The notes below the pieces were generated by a model. It saw nothing but the letters and a program-made list of their open reading frames with translations, ran no database searches and was not told the DNA's origin. A program made the translations under genes and the position numbers. From UBA1941 sp046329555 (GTDB lineage: Bacteria; Bacteroidota; Bacteroidia; Chitinophagales; LD1), in NCBI GenBank assembly GCA_046329555.1, contig JAXLUK010000001.1, positions 620,001 through 684,000 on the forward strand: 64,000 bases of DNA. The letters run 5' to 3'. Shown in pieces: positions 23,325-31,400 of the stretch (the first letter of the stretch is position 1; each line of letters opens with the position of its first letter).

Positions 23325-24134
23325 CTATTTGGGTTATTACTCTTCGTCGGCGGTTGCAAGAAAGTACCGAACGATGGCGTACCCTTTTATCTGGAAGTAG
23401 ATTCGCTTTCCGTGACTATAGATAATCCGCTCATTCAGGGTTCTTCTTCCAGCAAACTCACTGATATTTGGTTAGAAGCAGGTAATACCGAATTAGGCGC
23501 TTTTGAATGCCCGGTACGCGTGCCTATCCTTCGAGAAGGAAATGTTCCGTTGCTGATTAGTCCGGGTATCAAAAACAACGGCGCTGCGGGCTATAGAAAA
23601 ATCTACCCTTTCCTGATTCCCGATACCTTTACCCTGACGGCCCAGCGCGGTCAGGTCTATGTTCACCATCCACATTTTCGATATAAAGCCGGAACCAAGT
23701 TTCATAATGAAGATTTTGAAGGTGCGGTGAATACTTACACCAATATCACGCCGGAAACTTCATCCGTTTTTGAAGGTTCGAAAAGCGGATTGCTTTCTCT
23801 TTCTGCCAACGATACCTTTAAAATTTCCTATCTCAACACGGCGGTAGCCATTCCCGGAGGCGGAGATGTTTATCTGGAAATGAATTACAAATGTGATGTA
23901 CCGTTCACCATGGGTATCACCGCAAACTCGGGCAGCGGTCCGCAAACCATCGATAAAATCACATTCGGCGCCAAATCGTTCTGGAATAAAACCTATATCG
24001 ATTTAAGTTATGAGGTGGGCCAAACGGCCTCGCCTACGGCTACTACCTACTATCAGGTTTATTTCTACGTTGCCAAAAATCCGGGGTTTGCCACCAATGT
24101 GTATTTTGATAACATCAAATTGCTGCACTATTAA
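23301..24134 (+). CDS. hypothetical lipoprotein
   Basis: This 277-aa protein has the lipoprotein signal MNKAGIFFLFGLLLFVGGCK (lipobox VGGC, Cys19), so it is anchored to a membrane, probably the outer membrane. The mature part is beta-rich: the first half reads SKLTDIWLEAGNTELGAF, then FPVRVPIL-like strands; the second half resembles a jelly-roll (FEGSKSGLLSLS, then VYFDNIKLLHY at the end). No catalytic motif is seen. The stop codon directly abuts the ATG of the sugar-transferase gene, indicating one operon. A role in surface polysaccharide handling is therefore plausible but inferred only from context. Confidence 0.75.
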   Translation: MNKAGIFFLFGLLLFVGGCKKVPNDGVPFYLEVDSLSVTIDNPLIQGSSSSKLTDIWLEAGNTELGAFECPVRVPILREGNVPLLISPGIKNNGAAGYRKIYPFLIPDTFTLTAQRGQVYVHHPHFRYKAGTKFHNEDFEGAVNTYTNITPETSSVFEGSKSGLLSLSANDTFKISYLNTAVAIPGGGDVYLEMNYKCDVPFTMGITANSGSGPQTIDKITFGAKSFWNKTYIDLSYEVGQTASPTATTYYQVYFYVAKNPGFATNVYFDNIKLLHY

Positions 24135-25550
24135 ATGCATCGGAAAGGCAGACTGATTGGATGGTATCTATGTTCAGATATTCTGGCTTCGATGACGGCC
24201 TGGTACTGCCTGTACTTTTTCCGAAAAATTATCATCGAAGGCAATGCCTTTCAGTGGTCGTTACCTTTTGAGGACAACAAGTTTTTTGCCGGACTGCTGA
24301 TTGTATCACAGGTATGGATATTCCTGCATTATTTCTCTGGCGCGTACACCGATTTATACCGAAAATCGCGTCTCAATGAACTATTGAAAACAGCGATAGT
24401 AACATTGATTGGTGCATTGCTCATTTTCTTCCTTTTGCTGCTGGACGATCGCATCCGAAACTACGGCGATTACTATTTTACATTTTTGGTTTTGTACAGT
24501 GCGCAGTTTCTGCTCACCTTCTTCGGGCGTTTGGCTCTGCTAAACTATGCCAAGCGACGGTTAAGAAGTGGTAAAACTTCGTTTGCCACCATCATTATCG
24601 GTAATGATGACCGGGCTAATGAGCTCTATGAAGAATTTACCGCCAAAGGCAACGATTTTGGTTTTCGGTTTGAAGGATACGTTGCGATGCCAGGCGATAA
24701 AGCGAACCGGCTCACCCGCGAATTGAAACAACTGGGCACTTTAGAGCAAGTAGAGCGTGTGGTAGTGGATCATCAAATTGAAGAGGTGATTGTTGCGATT
24801 GAGTCGCACGAACATCATTTATTAAACACCATTTTGCTGGAAGTAGCCGATAAAAATGTGTGGGTGCGTATCATTCCGGATATGTACGACATTCTCTCAG
24901 GAACAACGAAAATGAACTCGCTGGCTGGGGAAGCCTTTATTGAAATTCCGCCGGTGTTACTCAGTGAAATGGAATACATCACCAAGCGCTGGTTCGATGT
25001 TATTTCATCGGGATTAGCGCTACTGCTATTATCGCCGGTGTTGCTTGTGGTGGGCATCGCTATCAAAATCGATTCACAGGGACCTGTTTTTTATTCGCAG
25101 GAGCGTTTAGGACAGTATGGCCGGCGTTTCCGGATGCTGAAGTTCAGGAGTATGCGGGTTGATGCCGAGCAGCAGGGGCCGCAACTTACGCGCGACGGCG
25201 ATTCCCGGGTGACGCGCATCGGGCGCTGGATGCGCAAGTACCGGATTGATGAGTTACCGCAGTTCATCAATGTAATTAAAGGCGAAATGAGTTTGGTGGG
25301 CCCCCGGGCAGAGCGCGAGTTCTTCGCCAGGCAGATTATTGCCGTAGCCCCTCATTATAAACACGTTTTGAAAGTAAAGCCGGGGATTACTTCTCTGGGT
25401 ATGGTGAAATACGGGTACGCCTCAACGGTACCGGAAATGGTAAAACGGCTGAAATACGATGTGATTTACATTGAAAACATGGGGATTTTGATGGATTTTA
25501 AAATAATTATCTACACCGTGCTCACTGTGGTTACCGGAAGAGGGAAATAA
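24135..25550 (+). CDS. polyprenyl-phosphate sugar-1-phosphate transferase (initiating glycosyltransferase)
   Basis: This is a 471-aa polytopic enzyme of the exopolysaccharide polyprenyl glycosylphosphotransferase (WbaP/WcaJ-like) family. It transfers hexose-1-phosphate from a nucleotide sugar to undecaprenyl phosphate, the first step of surface polysaccharide synthesis. Four N-terminal membrane helices (about 10-130) are followed by a Rossmann-like region (TIIIGNDDRANELYEEF, about 151-167). The C-terminal Bac_transf domain has KRWFDVISSG (about 282), GPVFYSQERLGQYGR (about 315), MLKFRSM, and the DELPQFINVIKGEMSLVGPR signature (about 376-395). It is encoded immediately after the lipoprotein. 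No further polysaccharide genes follow. Confidence 0.9.
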   Translation: MHRKGRLIGWYLCSDILASMTAWYCLYFFRKIIIEGNAFQWSLPFEDNKFFAGLLIVSQVWIFLHYFSGAYTDLYRKSRLNELLKTAIVTLIGALLIFFLLLLDDRIRNYGDYYFTFLVLYSAQFLLTFFGRLALLNYAKRRLRSGKTSFATIIIGNDDRANELYEEFTAKGNDFGFRFEGYVAMPGDKANRLTRELKQLGTLEQVERVVVDHQIEEVIVAIESHEHHLLNTILLEVADKNVWVRIIPDMYDILSGTTKMNSLAGEAFIEIPPVLLSEMEYITKRWFDVISSGLALLLLSPVLLVVGIAIKIDSQGPVFYSQERLGQYGRRFRMLKFRSMRVDAEQQGPQLTRDGDSRVTRIGRWMRKYRIDELPQFINVIKGEMSLVGPRAEREFFARQIIAVAPHYKHVLKVKPGITSLGMVKYGYASTVPEMVKRLKYDVIYIENMGILMDFKIIIYTVLTVVTGRGK

Positions 25551-25583
25551 TTATAAATTCGCATCGGAAAAAAACAGAAACGT

Positions 25584-25808
25584 ATGTCGAAAGTCATTGG
25601 CGGTATCTTCTTCGTAATCGGCTTTATTATGCTGGCCGTGTTGATTTTTCTTTATATGAACAGTTCAGCATTCCTGAACTATAACGATCCGGCCAAACAC
25701 CTGTCGCTGTTTGAAACTGGTCTGGCTGCGCCATTTTTCCTGTTCGGCCTGATGTTCACTGTTGGTCTGGTGTTCCTGTTCTTCGGAAAGGAACCGCGCA
25801 TCAACTAA
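25584..25808 (+). CDS. small hypothetical membrane protein
   Basis: This is a 74-aa protein with two transmembrane helices (about 5-25 and 49-67) joined by a short loop (LNYNDPAKHLSLFETG). No catalytic residues or known domain are seen. It starts 33 nt after the sugar transferase and ends 6 nt before the MmcQ-like gene, so it is part of the same co-directional run. Confidence 0.6.
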   Translation: MSKVIGGIFFVIGFIMLAVLIFLYMNSSAFLNYNDPAKHLSLFETGLAAPFFLFGLMFTVGLVFLFFGKEPRIN

Positions 25809-25814
25809 TTCCCG

Positions 25815-26159
25815 ATGGAATTAGAGGACTTCCAAAAAATCGCTTCCACCTTGAAGGGAACGGAGGAGGATATTAAGTGGGAGAATCACCTCTGTTTTTG
25901 TATTGCCGGAAAAATTTACGCCATCCTTAGTTTGGATGTGCATCCCGTTACAATCTCTTTTAAAGTGCGCGAAGAGGAGTTTGAAGAGATTTCATCTCAG
26001 GAAGGGTTTCGTCAGGCGCCTCATTTGGCGCGGAATAAGTGGGTGTACTGCCAGAATGCCAATTTGGTTAAGTTTTCAGATTGGAAACAATATCTCACCA
26101 CTTCGTACGAATTGGTAAAATCGAAACTTCCCAAAAAAGTTCAACAACAGTTACAGTGA
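25815..26159 (+). CDS. MmcQ/YjbR family protein
   Basis: This 114-aa protein has the compact cyteine-free CyaY-like fold typical of MmcQ/YjbR, with the family pattern IKWENHLCFCIAGKIYAILSL (starts about 20, the KW/F...GK.FA strand), VTISFKVREEEF (about 45-56) and the C-terminal HLARNKWVYCQ, then YELVKSKLPKK. Family members are suspected DNA-binding proteins but are largely uncharacterised. Its stop overlaps the GTG start of the next gene (GTGA), indicating translational coupling with the methyltransferase. Confidence 0.85.
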   Translation: MELEDFQKIASTLKGTEEDIKWENHLCFCIAGKIYAILSLDVHPVTISFKVREEEFEEISSQEGFRQAPHLARNKWVYCQNANLVKFSDWKQYLTTSYELVKSKLPKKVQQQLQ

Positions 26160-26800
26160 GTGCCAAGTGGAAATTAGCACAATGGCTTGAGCTTCGCTGG
26201 TGGCGCCGATACCTGGGCCCAAAAAACAAGGCGGATTATTACCATTGGAAACGCAACTATTGGAATGCCTTGTTGCATCAAATCGGTGAGCCATGGTACC
26301 CCGGACCGCAACAGCATATCGTGGATTTTGGCTGTGGGCCTGCAGGTATCTTCATCGCATTTCCAAAGCATCAGGTAACAGCCGTAGATCCGCTACTGGA
26401 TGCCTATAGCCAACAGTTAACCATGTTTCAGCCCACTGATTTCCCAAACGTTAACTTCATCAATAGTACGCTGGAAGACGCGTCGTTACCTCGGGTTTAT
26501 GACGTGGCCTATTGCATGAACGCGATCAACCACGTACGGGATATGGAAGTTGCTATGGCCAACTTGGTAAGAACAGTACGAAAAAAGGGAATCGTAGTAG
26601 TAAGCATAGATGCGCATCGCAACGGCCTGTTCAAGTATTTATTCCGAATGATTCCGGGAGATGCCCTGCACCCGCATCAATGCGATGAAGCAGAATATCG
26701 CGCTTTATTGGAGCGGCACGGTATCAAGATTGAAAAATCAATGGAAACCGAGCGCAATTTCTTTTTCCGACATGTGGTGTTAGTAGGATCAGTCGATTAG
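26156..26800 (+). CDS. class I SAM-dependent methyltransferase
   Basis: I choose the GTG at 26156, which overlaps the upstream stop as GTGA, giving 214 aa; the frame is open further upstream but lies inside the MmcQ gene. The SAM-binding motif I is HIVDFGCGPAG (about 57-67), followed by an acidic motif II end (VTAVDPLLDAY, about 78) and a Leu-rich post-motif region (YDVAYCMNAINHV). The substrate is unknown; the simple fold is of the methyltransferase 11/25 type, which methylates small molecules or lipids. Its 3' end overlaps the convergent gene at 26,789-26,800 by 12 bp. Confidence 0.8.
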   Translation: MSAKWKLAQWLELRWWRRYLGPKNKADYYHWKRNYWNALLHQIGEPWYPGPQQHIVDFGCGPAGIFIAFPKHQVTAVDPLLDAYSQQLTMFQPTDFPNVNFINSTLEDASLPRVYDVAYCMNAINHVRDMEVAMANLVRTVRKKGIVVVSIDAHRNGLFKYLFRMIPGDALHPHQCDEAEYRALLERHGIKIEKSMETERNFFFRHVVLVGSVD

Positions 26801-27118
26801 AATATCGATTATCGCACTGATAGGAAGAAAGGTACCGCTGCCCAGAACCACGTGCCGGTCGGTAGTAGCCCACACTCTGGAGCAAACTTCCTGAGCGCCG
26901 TCTTCCGTATTAAATACGATTCTTACATTTTTATTGAAATTGTTGCCGTATAGCATGCCCATGTATAATTTTTGATGGCGTTGCTTGAGTTGTTCTTCTG
27001 CATGCATTCTGCCTTCATCGGTTATCCTGGAACGATCCAATTCCTCTTCTCTTATCTTTCTTCCAAATTTCATGATGTCTTCGTGGCTGTTTAGCCTGTA
27101 TTCCAGTGTTATACGCAT
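26789..27118 (-). CDS. hypothetical protein
   Basis: Counting from the ATG at 27118 (MRITLEYRLNSHEDIMKFGR) gives 109 aa; an upstream in-frame Met exists but would overlap the divergent gene. The N-terminal half is charged and helical (REEELDRSRITDEGRMHAEEQLKQRHQK), and the C-terminal half beta-rich (VRIVFNTEDGAQEV, then GSGTFLPISAIIDILID). I do not recognise the family. It is divergent from the CoA-binding gene with only 23 bp between start codons. Confidence 0.6.
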   Translation of the reverse strand: MRITLEYRLNSHEDIMKFGRKIREEELDRSRITDEGRMHAEEQLKQRHQKLYMGMLYGNNFNKNVRIVFNTEDGAQEVCSRVWATTDRHVVLGSGTFLPISAIIDILID

Positions 27119-27141
27119 TCCGGGTAAAAAAGTTATCATTG

Positions 27142-27513
27142 ATGATGGAAGAACACAAGGAAACTTTGGTACTCGGCGCCAGCACCCATCCCGAAAGGTA
27201 TTCTTTCAAAGCCATTAATATGCTCAAGGCTCATCAACACCCCGTGCTGGCTGTTGGGCGCCAGGCGGGCGAGGTAGCCGGTGTTCCCATCGCGACCGCC
27301 ATCCATCCAAACTGGCATCCGCACACCGTTACACTTTATTTGAATGCCGCCAACCAAGTTCCTTTTTATGAACAAATTTTGGCTTTGAAGCCGCAGCGCA
27401 TTATCTTCAATCCCGGTACAGAAAATATGGAGTTGGTGCAACTAGCCGCCGCTGCCGGTATTGAAGCGCTGGAAGCCTGTACCTTGGTATTATTGCAAAC
27501 CAGACAATTTTAA
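27142..27513 (+). CDS. CoA-binding domain protein (YccU-like)
   Basis: This 123-aa Rossmann-like CoA-binding protein starts at tandem ATGs (27142/27145). TLVLGASTHPERYSFKAINM (about 6-25) is the nucleotide-loop signature of the YccU/CoA_binding_2 family. HPVLAVGRQAGEVAG, then QRIIFNPGTEN and LEACTLVLL complete the domain. The frame is open upstream to 27106 but without homology. It lies 8 nt before the SDR gene; a CoA-binding protein next to a CoA-linked reductase and AcpS suggests an acyl/CoA metabolism run. Confidence 0.8.
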   Translation: MMEEHKETLVLGASTHPERYSFKAINMLKAHQHPVLAVGRQAGEVAGVPIATAIHPNWHPHTVTLYLNAANQVPFYEQILALKPQRIIFNPGTENMELVQLAAAAGIEALEACTLVLLQTRQF

Positions 27514-27521
27514 ATCAAACT

Positions 27522-28403
27522 ATGATAGCTATGACAGAAGGCATGTTGAAGGCAGATGCATTAAAAGGAAAAAGAATCATTATCACCGGTGGCGGTACCG
27601 GACTGGGAAAAGCGATGACCCGTTATTTTTTGCAACTGGGTGCGCAATGCGCCATCACCAGTCGTAAATTGGACGTATTAGAAAAAACAGCGGCAGAGTT
27701 AACGGCAGAAACAGGTAGCAAATGTATTGCTGTAGCCTGTGATGTGCGCGAATATCAGGCGGTTGAAACGATGATTCATGAAGTGACCACAGCCTTTGGC
27801 GGCGTCGATATCCTGGTGAACAATGCCGCAGGCAATTTCATATCACCTACCGAGCGATTAAGCGCAAATGCATTTAAGTCGGTGATTGGTATTGTGCTGG
27901 AAGGAAGCATCAACTGCACGCTGGCACTGGGCAAACTATGGATTGCCAATAACGAAAAGAACAAAGCGGTACTAAACATTGTAACCACCTATGCCTGGAC
28001 GGGCTCAGCCTACGTAGTGCCTTCTGCAACGGCGAAGGCCGGTGTACTTGCGCTTACTCGTTCGCTGGCGGTAGAATGGGCCAAATTCGGCATTCGCATG
28101 AATGCCATTGCACCGGGTCCCTTCCCTACCAAGGGCGCCTGGGATCGTTTGGTGCCGGGTGAATTCCGCGAGAAATACGATTTGGTGAAGCGGGTGCCGT
28201 TGCGTCGGGTAGGCGAACATCAGGAGTTGGCCAATCTGGCAGCGTATCTGGTTTCTGATTTTTCAGGATATGTGAACGGCGAGGTAGTGACCATTGATGG
28301 CGGAGAATGGTTACAAGGCGCAGGCGAATTCAGCTTGTTTGATGATGTTACCAAGGATCAATGGGACATGATTGAACAGATGGTGCGCAAGGCAAAATCA
28401 TAA
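27522..28403 (+). CDS. SDR oxidoreductase, 2,4-dienoyl-CoA reductase-like
   Basis: This is a 293-aa NAD(P)-dependent short-chain dehydrogenase. The cofactor motif IITGGGTGLGKAM (about 20-32) and DILVNNAAGNF (about 93-103) are clear. The usual catalytic YxxxK is absent; instead AYVVPSATAKAGV (about 164-176) keeps only the Lys. This is characteristic of the DECR/PDCR subgroup that reduces 2,4-dienoyl-CoA during oxidation of unsaturated fatty acids. NAIAPGPFPTKGAW fits the same clade. Several Met codons lie at the start (27522, 27531, 27543). It is followed 2 nt later by acpS. Confidence 0.85.
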   Translation: MIAMTEGMLKADALKGKRIIITGGGTGLGKAMTRYFLQLGAQCAITSRKLDVLEKTAAELTAETGSKCIAVACDVREYQAVETMIHEVTTAFGGVDILVNNAAGNFISPTERLSANAFKSVIGIVLEGSINCTLALGKLWIANNEKNKAVLNIVTTYAWTGSAYVVPSATAKAGVLALTRSLAVEWAKFGIRMNAIAPGPFPTKGAWDRLVPGEFREKYDLVKRVPLRRVGEHQELANLAAYLVSDFSGYVNGEVVTIDGGEWLQGAGEFSLFDDVTKDQWDMIEQMVRKAKS

Positions 28404-28405
28404 GT

Positions 28406-28774
28406 ATGATTATTGGCATCGGCACCGATATCATTGAAGTGGAACGTGTACAGCGAGCCATCAGCAAGGAAGAGTTTATGCGAAAAGTCTTCACGCAACG
28501 TGAAATTGATTACTGTAACCAACAAGGTAATGCCCAGAGTTTTGCTGCGCGTTTTGCTGCCAAAGAAGCCTGTTTCAAGGCTTTAGGTACAGGCTGGCGC
28601 GAGGGCATGAGTATTTTAGAGATTGAAATTTTAAACGACGATATTGGCAAGCCATCGTTATTCCTATCCGGAAAAGTATTAGAAAAGTTCGAAGCTATGG
28701 GCGGTAAGCGGGCGTTAGTTTCGCTGTCGCACCTCAAACAAATGGCTGCGGCTTTTGTTGTTTTAGAAGGATAG
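28406..28774 (+). CDS. acpS: holo-[acyl-carrier-protein] synthase
   Basis: This 122-aa AcpS transfers 4'-phosphopantetheine from CoA to the Ser of acyl carrier protein. The diagnostic motifs are IIGIGTDIIEVERV (about 2-15, with the metal-binding Asp) and FAARFAAKEACFKALGTG (about 46-63, with the Glu/Lys of the active site). VSLSHLKQMAAAFVV forms the final strands. The length is normal. It follows the dienoyl-CoA-reductase-like gene with a 2-nt gap. Confidence 0.93.
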   Translation: MIIGIGTDIIEVERVQRAISKEEFMRKVFTQREIDYCNQQGNAQSFAARFAAKEACFKALGTGWREGMSILEIEILNDDIGKPSLFLSGKVLEKFEAMGGKRALVSLSHLKQMAAAFVVLEG

Positions 28775-28798
28775 CTATTTTAGCCACAACCATTCCGC

Positions 28799-30112
28799 AT
28801 GTTAACTCTTTTGTCTTCTTTATTATTTGTGGCCGTTTCCGGCACAGCATTTTTTTTCGCGTACAAAGGTTTTTACCGGGTCTACCGAAATATCCAACTC
28901 GGCCGGCCCGAGGTGATGGAAGGCGATAGTGCTACCCGCCTCAAAACCATGCTACTGGTGGCTTTTGGGCAGCAGAAGATGTTCAAACGCCCCATCGCCG
29001 CCTTATTGCACCTGGTGATCTATGTTTCCTTCGTGATTACGCAAATTGAACTGATTGAAATTTTTATTGATGGCATCTTCGGCACCCACCGCTATATCTT
29101 TCATGCGTGGGAAAACCATTCGGTGCTGCATGCGCTGTATGTATTCACCATCAATTTCATTGAGTTTTTATCACTGATTACCTTCTTCGTAACAGTAGCG
29201 TTTTTATATCGTCGCGATGTATTGAAGTTGCCCCGGTTCACCATGCGTGAAATGCAAGGATGGCCCAACCGTGATGCACATTTGATCTTGTTCGGTGAAA
29301 TTTTTCTCATCACCAATATTTTTCTGATGAACAGTGCCGATATGGCCGCATCAGGCGGACATTACGGTTTTATTCTCAGCGGCATGCTTTCCGGCTTATT
29401 TAAAGGGATGAGCGAAACGGGTTTACTGGTGTTGGAAAAAATTGGCTGGTGGGGTCATTTGGCAGGCGTGTTAGGCTTCCTGGTTTACTTATCATATTCC
29501 AAACACTTACACATCATTCTGGCTTTCTTCAATACGTATTACAGCCGGTTGGAACCGAAGGGCCTTATTAAAAACATGCCGGCAGTAACACGGGAAGTCA
29601 AGCTGATGCTGGATCCCAACGCTGCTGTAGCGCCCGATTCAGGCGAGCCGGTAAAATTTGGTGCGAAAGACGTGATGGATTTAAGTTGGAAGAATTTGCT
29701 AGACGCTTACACTTGTACCGAGTGCGGCCGTTGCAGCGCACAATGCCCGGCTGCACAAACCGGTAAATTGTTATCACCGCGAAAAATTATGATGGATACC
29801 CGCGACCGGTTAGAAGAGGTGGGCAAAAAGATGGATGCCAACAACGGCATTTGGCAGGACGATGGTAAGACGCTGATTGAAAACGGCTATATTTCAGTAG
29901 AAGAGTTGCGCGCTTGTACTACCTGCAACGCCTGCGTGGAAGAGTGCCCGGTGAATATTTCTCCCCTCGACATCATTGTTCAGTTAAGAAGAAGTTTGAT
30001 TATGGAAGATTCCAATTCACCTGCTGAATGGAATGGCATGTTCGCTAACCTGGAAAATAATGGCGCACCATGGCAATTCAGTCAGCAAGACCGTTTGAAT
30101 TGGAAAATGTAA
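28799..30112 (+). CDS. membrane-bound 4Fe-4S dicluster oxidoreductase subunit (HdrC/LutB-like)
   Basis: This is a 437-aa protein. The N-terminal half carries about five or six membrane helices with several His residues (HLVIYVSF, HAWENHSVLHALYVF, GHLAG), suggesting haem-b ligation as in NarI-like subunits. The C-terminal half binds two [4Fe-4S] clusters: CTECGRCSAQCP (306-317) and CTTCNACVEECP (373-384). With the CCG-domain protein encoded at 30,603 it forms the common Bacteroidota pair of a heterodisulfide-reductase-like electron-transfer complex. Electron donor and acceptor are unknown. A four-helix-bundle gene separates the two. Confidence 0.85.
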   Translation: MLTLLSSLLFVAVSGTAFFFAYKGFYRVYRNIQLGRPEVMEGDSATRLKTMLLVAFGQQKMFKRPIAALLHLVIYVSFVITQIELIEIFIDGIFGTHRYIFHAWENHSVLHALYVFTINFIEFLSLITFFVTVAFLYRRDVLKLPRFTMREMQGWPNRDAHLILFGEIFLITNIFLMNSADMAASGGHYGFILSGMLSGLFKGMSETGLLVLEKIGWWGHLAGVLGFLVYLSYSKHLHIILAFFNTYYSRLEPKGLIKNMPAVTREVKLMLDPNAAVAPDSGEPVKFGAKDVMDLSWKNLLDAYTCTECGRCSAQCPAAQTGKLLSPRKIMMDTRDRLEEVGKKMDANNGIWQDDGKTLIENGYISVEELRACTTCNACVEECPVNISPLDIIVQLRRSLIMEDSNSPAEWNGMFANLENNGAPWQFSQQDRLNWKM

Positions 30113-30206
30113 ATGGTAATATGAGCCACTAACGAATTCCTAAATTGAGCATTACTTTAAACTTACCACATATTCAACCTTCAACCTAAATCATTTTAAG
30201 CGCAAG

Positions 30207-30560
30207 ATGTATAATAGGACCATAGAAATCGTTAGAACTGTAGATACCATGACCCCTGGTATTTCGGCGCGACGTCTGGATGACCAGTTCGTTAGAAGTG
30301 TAACCGGTATACTGGCGAATTCTTTTTTGGCACAACACGCAGCAATGAAAAAAGAGTTTATCGATTGTTTGAGCATGGCACTTCCTTCAGGAAATGAATC
30401 GAAGTTATGGCTTTCAACGCTGCGTGATGCCCGTAACATGTCAATGACGCCATTCAAACTAATCTTAGCGCATCTTTCAGCCTTTTGTGGAGTTATTGCT
30501 GCCGCCTTACTTAGTGCCGAAAAATCTTTACTAAAAGAAACTAAACTTTGTAATCCTTAA
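30207..30560 (+). CDS. four-helix bundle protein (23S rRNA intervening-sequence protein family)
   Basis: This 117-aa, all-helical protein has the features of the S23/four-helix-bundle family: helix 1 with IEIVRTVDTM, a LDDQFVRSVTGILANSF helix, then MKKEFIDCLSMALPSGNESK and a C-terminal LWLSTLRDARNM helix. Such genes are scattered in Bacteroidota intergenic regions and bacterial rRNA insertions, with unknown function. Here it separates two Fe-S subunit genes that usually adjoin, so it looks like an insertion. Its AT-rich flanks differ from the neighbours. The match is less tight than for typical members. Confidence 0.6.
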   Translation: MYNRTIEIVRTVDTMTPGISARRLDDQFVRSVTGILANSFLAQHAAMKKEFIDCLSMALPSGNESKLWLSTLRDARNMSMTPFKLILAHLSAFCGVIAAALLSAEKSLLKETKLCNP

Positions 30561-30602
30561 CATGCTATTTACCATTTACATGCTTCAATTTAGAATAAAA
30601 AG

Positions 30603-31400
30603 ATGACTGACTTACACGTAAAATCAATGGCCGAGTGGGCCGCAGAAAATAAAACTCCGGATATTTTATTTTGGGTAGGATGTGCTGGTAGCTTCGACCA
30701 GCGCGCCCAAAAAATCACCAGAGCATTTGTAAAAATTCTGAACCACCTCAATATTCCTTTTGCTGTATTAGGCACAGAAGAAAGTTGTACGGGTGATCCG
30801 GCAAAACGCGCTGGTAATGAATTTGTATTTCAAATGCTGGCCATGCAGAATATTGAAATTATGAATGGCTACGGCGTGAAGAAAATTGTAACGGCTTGCC
30901 CGCATTGCTTCAATATCCTCAAAAATGAATACCCGGCATTGGGCGGTAATTATGAAGTATTGCACCACTCCCGCTTTTTGCAGCAACTGATTGATGAAGG
31001 TCGAATCAAACTAGCAGGCGGCGGCGATTTCAAAGGAAAGAAAATCACTTACCACGACTCTTGCTATCTAGGTCGCGCCAATGATATTTATGAAGCACCG
31101 AGAAAGGTATTGGAATTACTGGATGCTGAGTTAGTAGAAATGAAAAGCTGCAAACAGCGCGGTTTGTGTTGCGGTGCCGGGGGCTCTCAGATGTTTAAGG
31201 AAGAAGAAATGGGCACCATGCGCATCAATGAAGCCCGTACCGCCGAGGTGTTGGAATCTGGCGCTTCTATCGTAGCTGCGGCTTGTCCGTTCTGCAATAC
31301 CATGCTCACTGATGGCGTGAAAGGTAAAGATCGTTTGGACGTGAAGGTGTTTGATATTGCCGAACTGCTGGCTGCCGGACAGGGCTTAGATAACATCTAA
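30603..31400 (+). CDS. CCG-domain Fe-S oxidoreductase subunit (HdrB/LutA-like)
   Basis: This 265-aa protein has two Cys-rich CCG domains. The first region has FWVGCAGSFDQRA and TACPHCFNILKNEY; the second has YHDSCYLGRANDIYEAPRKV, GLCCGAGGSQMFKEE and AACPFCNTMLTDG. In heterodisulfide reductase HdrB these cysteines bind noncubane [4Fe-4S] clusters and act on disulfide or quinone substrates. It is the natural partner of the membrane-bound ferredoxin-like subunit at 28,799. The gene overlaps the stop of fbp by 4 bp. Confidence 0.88.
   Translation: MTDLHVKSMAEWAAENKTPDILFWVGCAGSFDQRAQKITRAFVKILNHLNIPFAVLGTEESCTGDPAKRAGNEFVFQMLAMQNIEIMNGYGVKKIVTACPHCFNILKNEYPALGGNYEVLHHSRFLQQLIDEGRIKLAGGGDFKGKKITYHDSCYLGRANDIYEAPRKVLELLDAELVEMKSCKQRGLCCGAGGSQMFKEEEMGTMRINEARTAEVLESGASIVAAACPFCNTMLTDGVKGKDRLDVKVFDIAELLAAGQGLDNI

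Noticed and set aside
26081..26155. Upstream ATG for the methyltransferase at 26,081
   Set aside because: It would overlap the MmcQ/YjbR gene by 78 nt; the GTG at 26,156 with GTGA overlap fits better.
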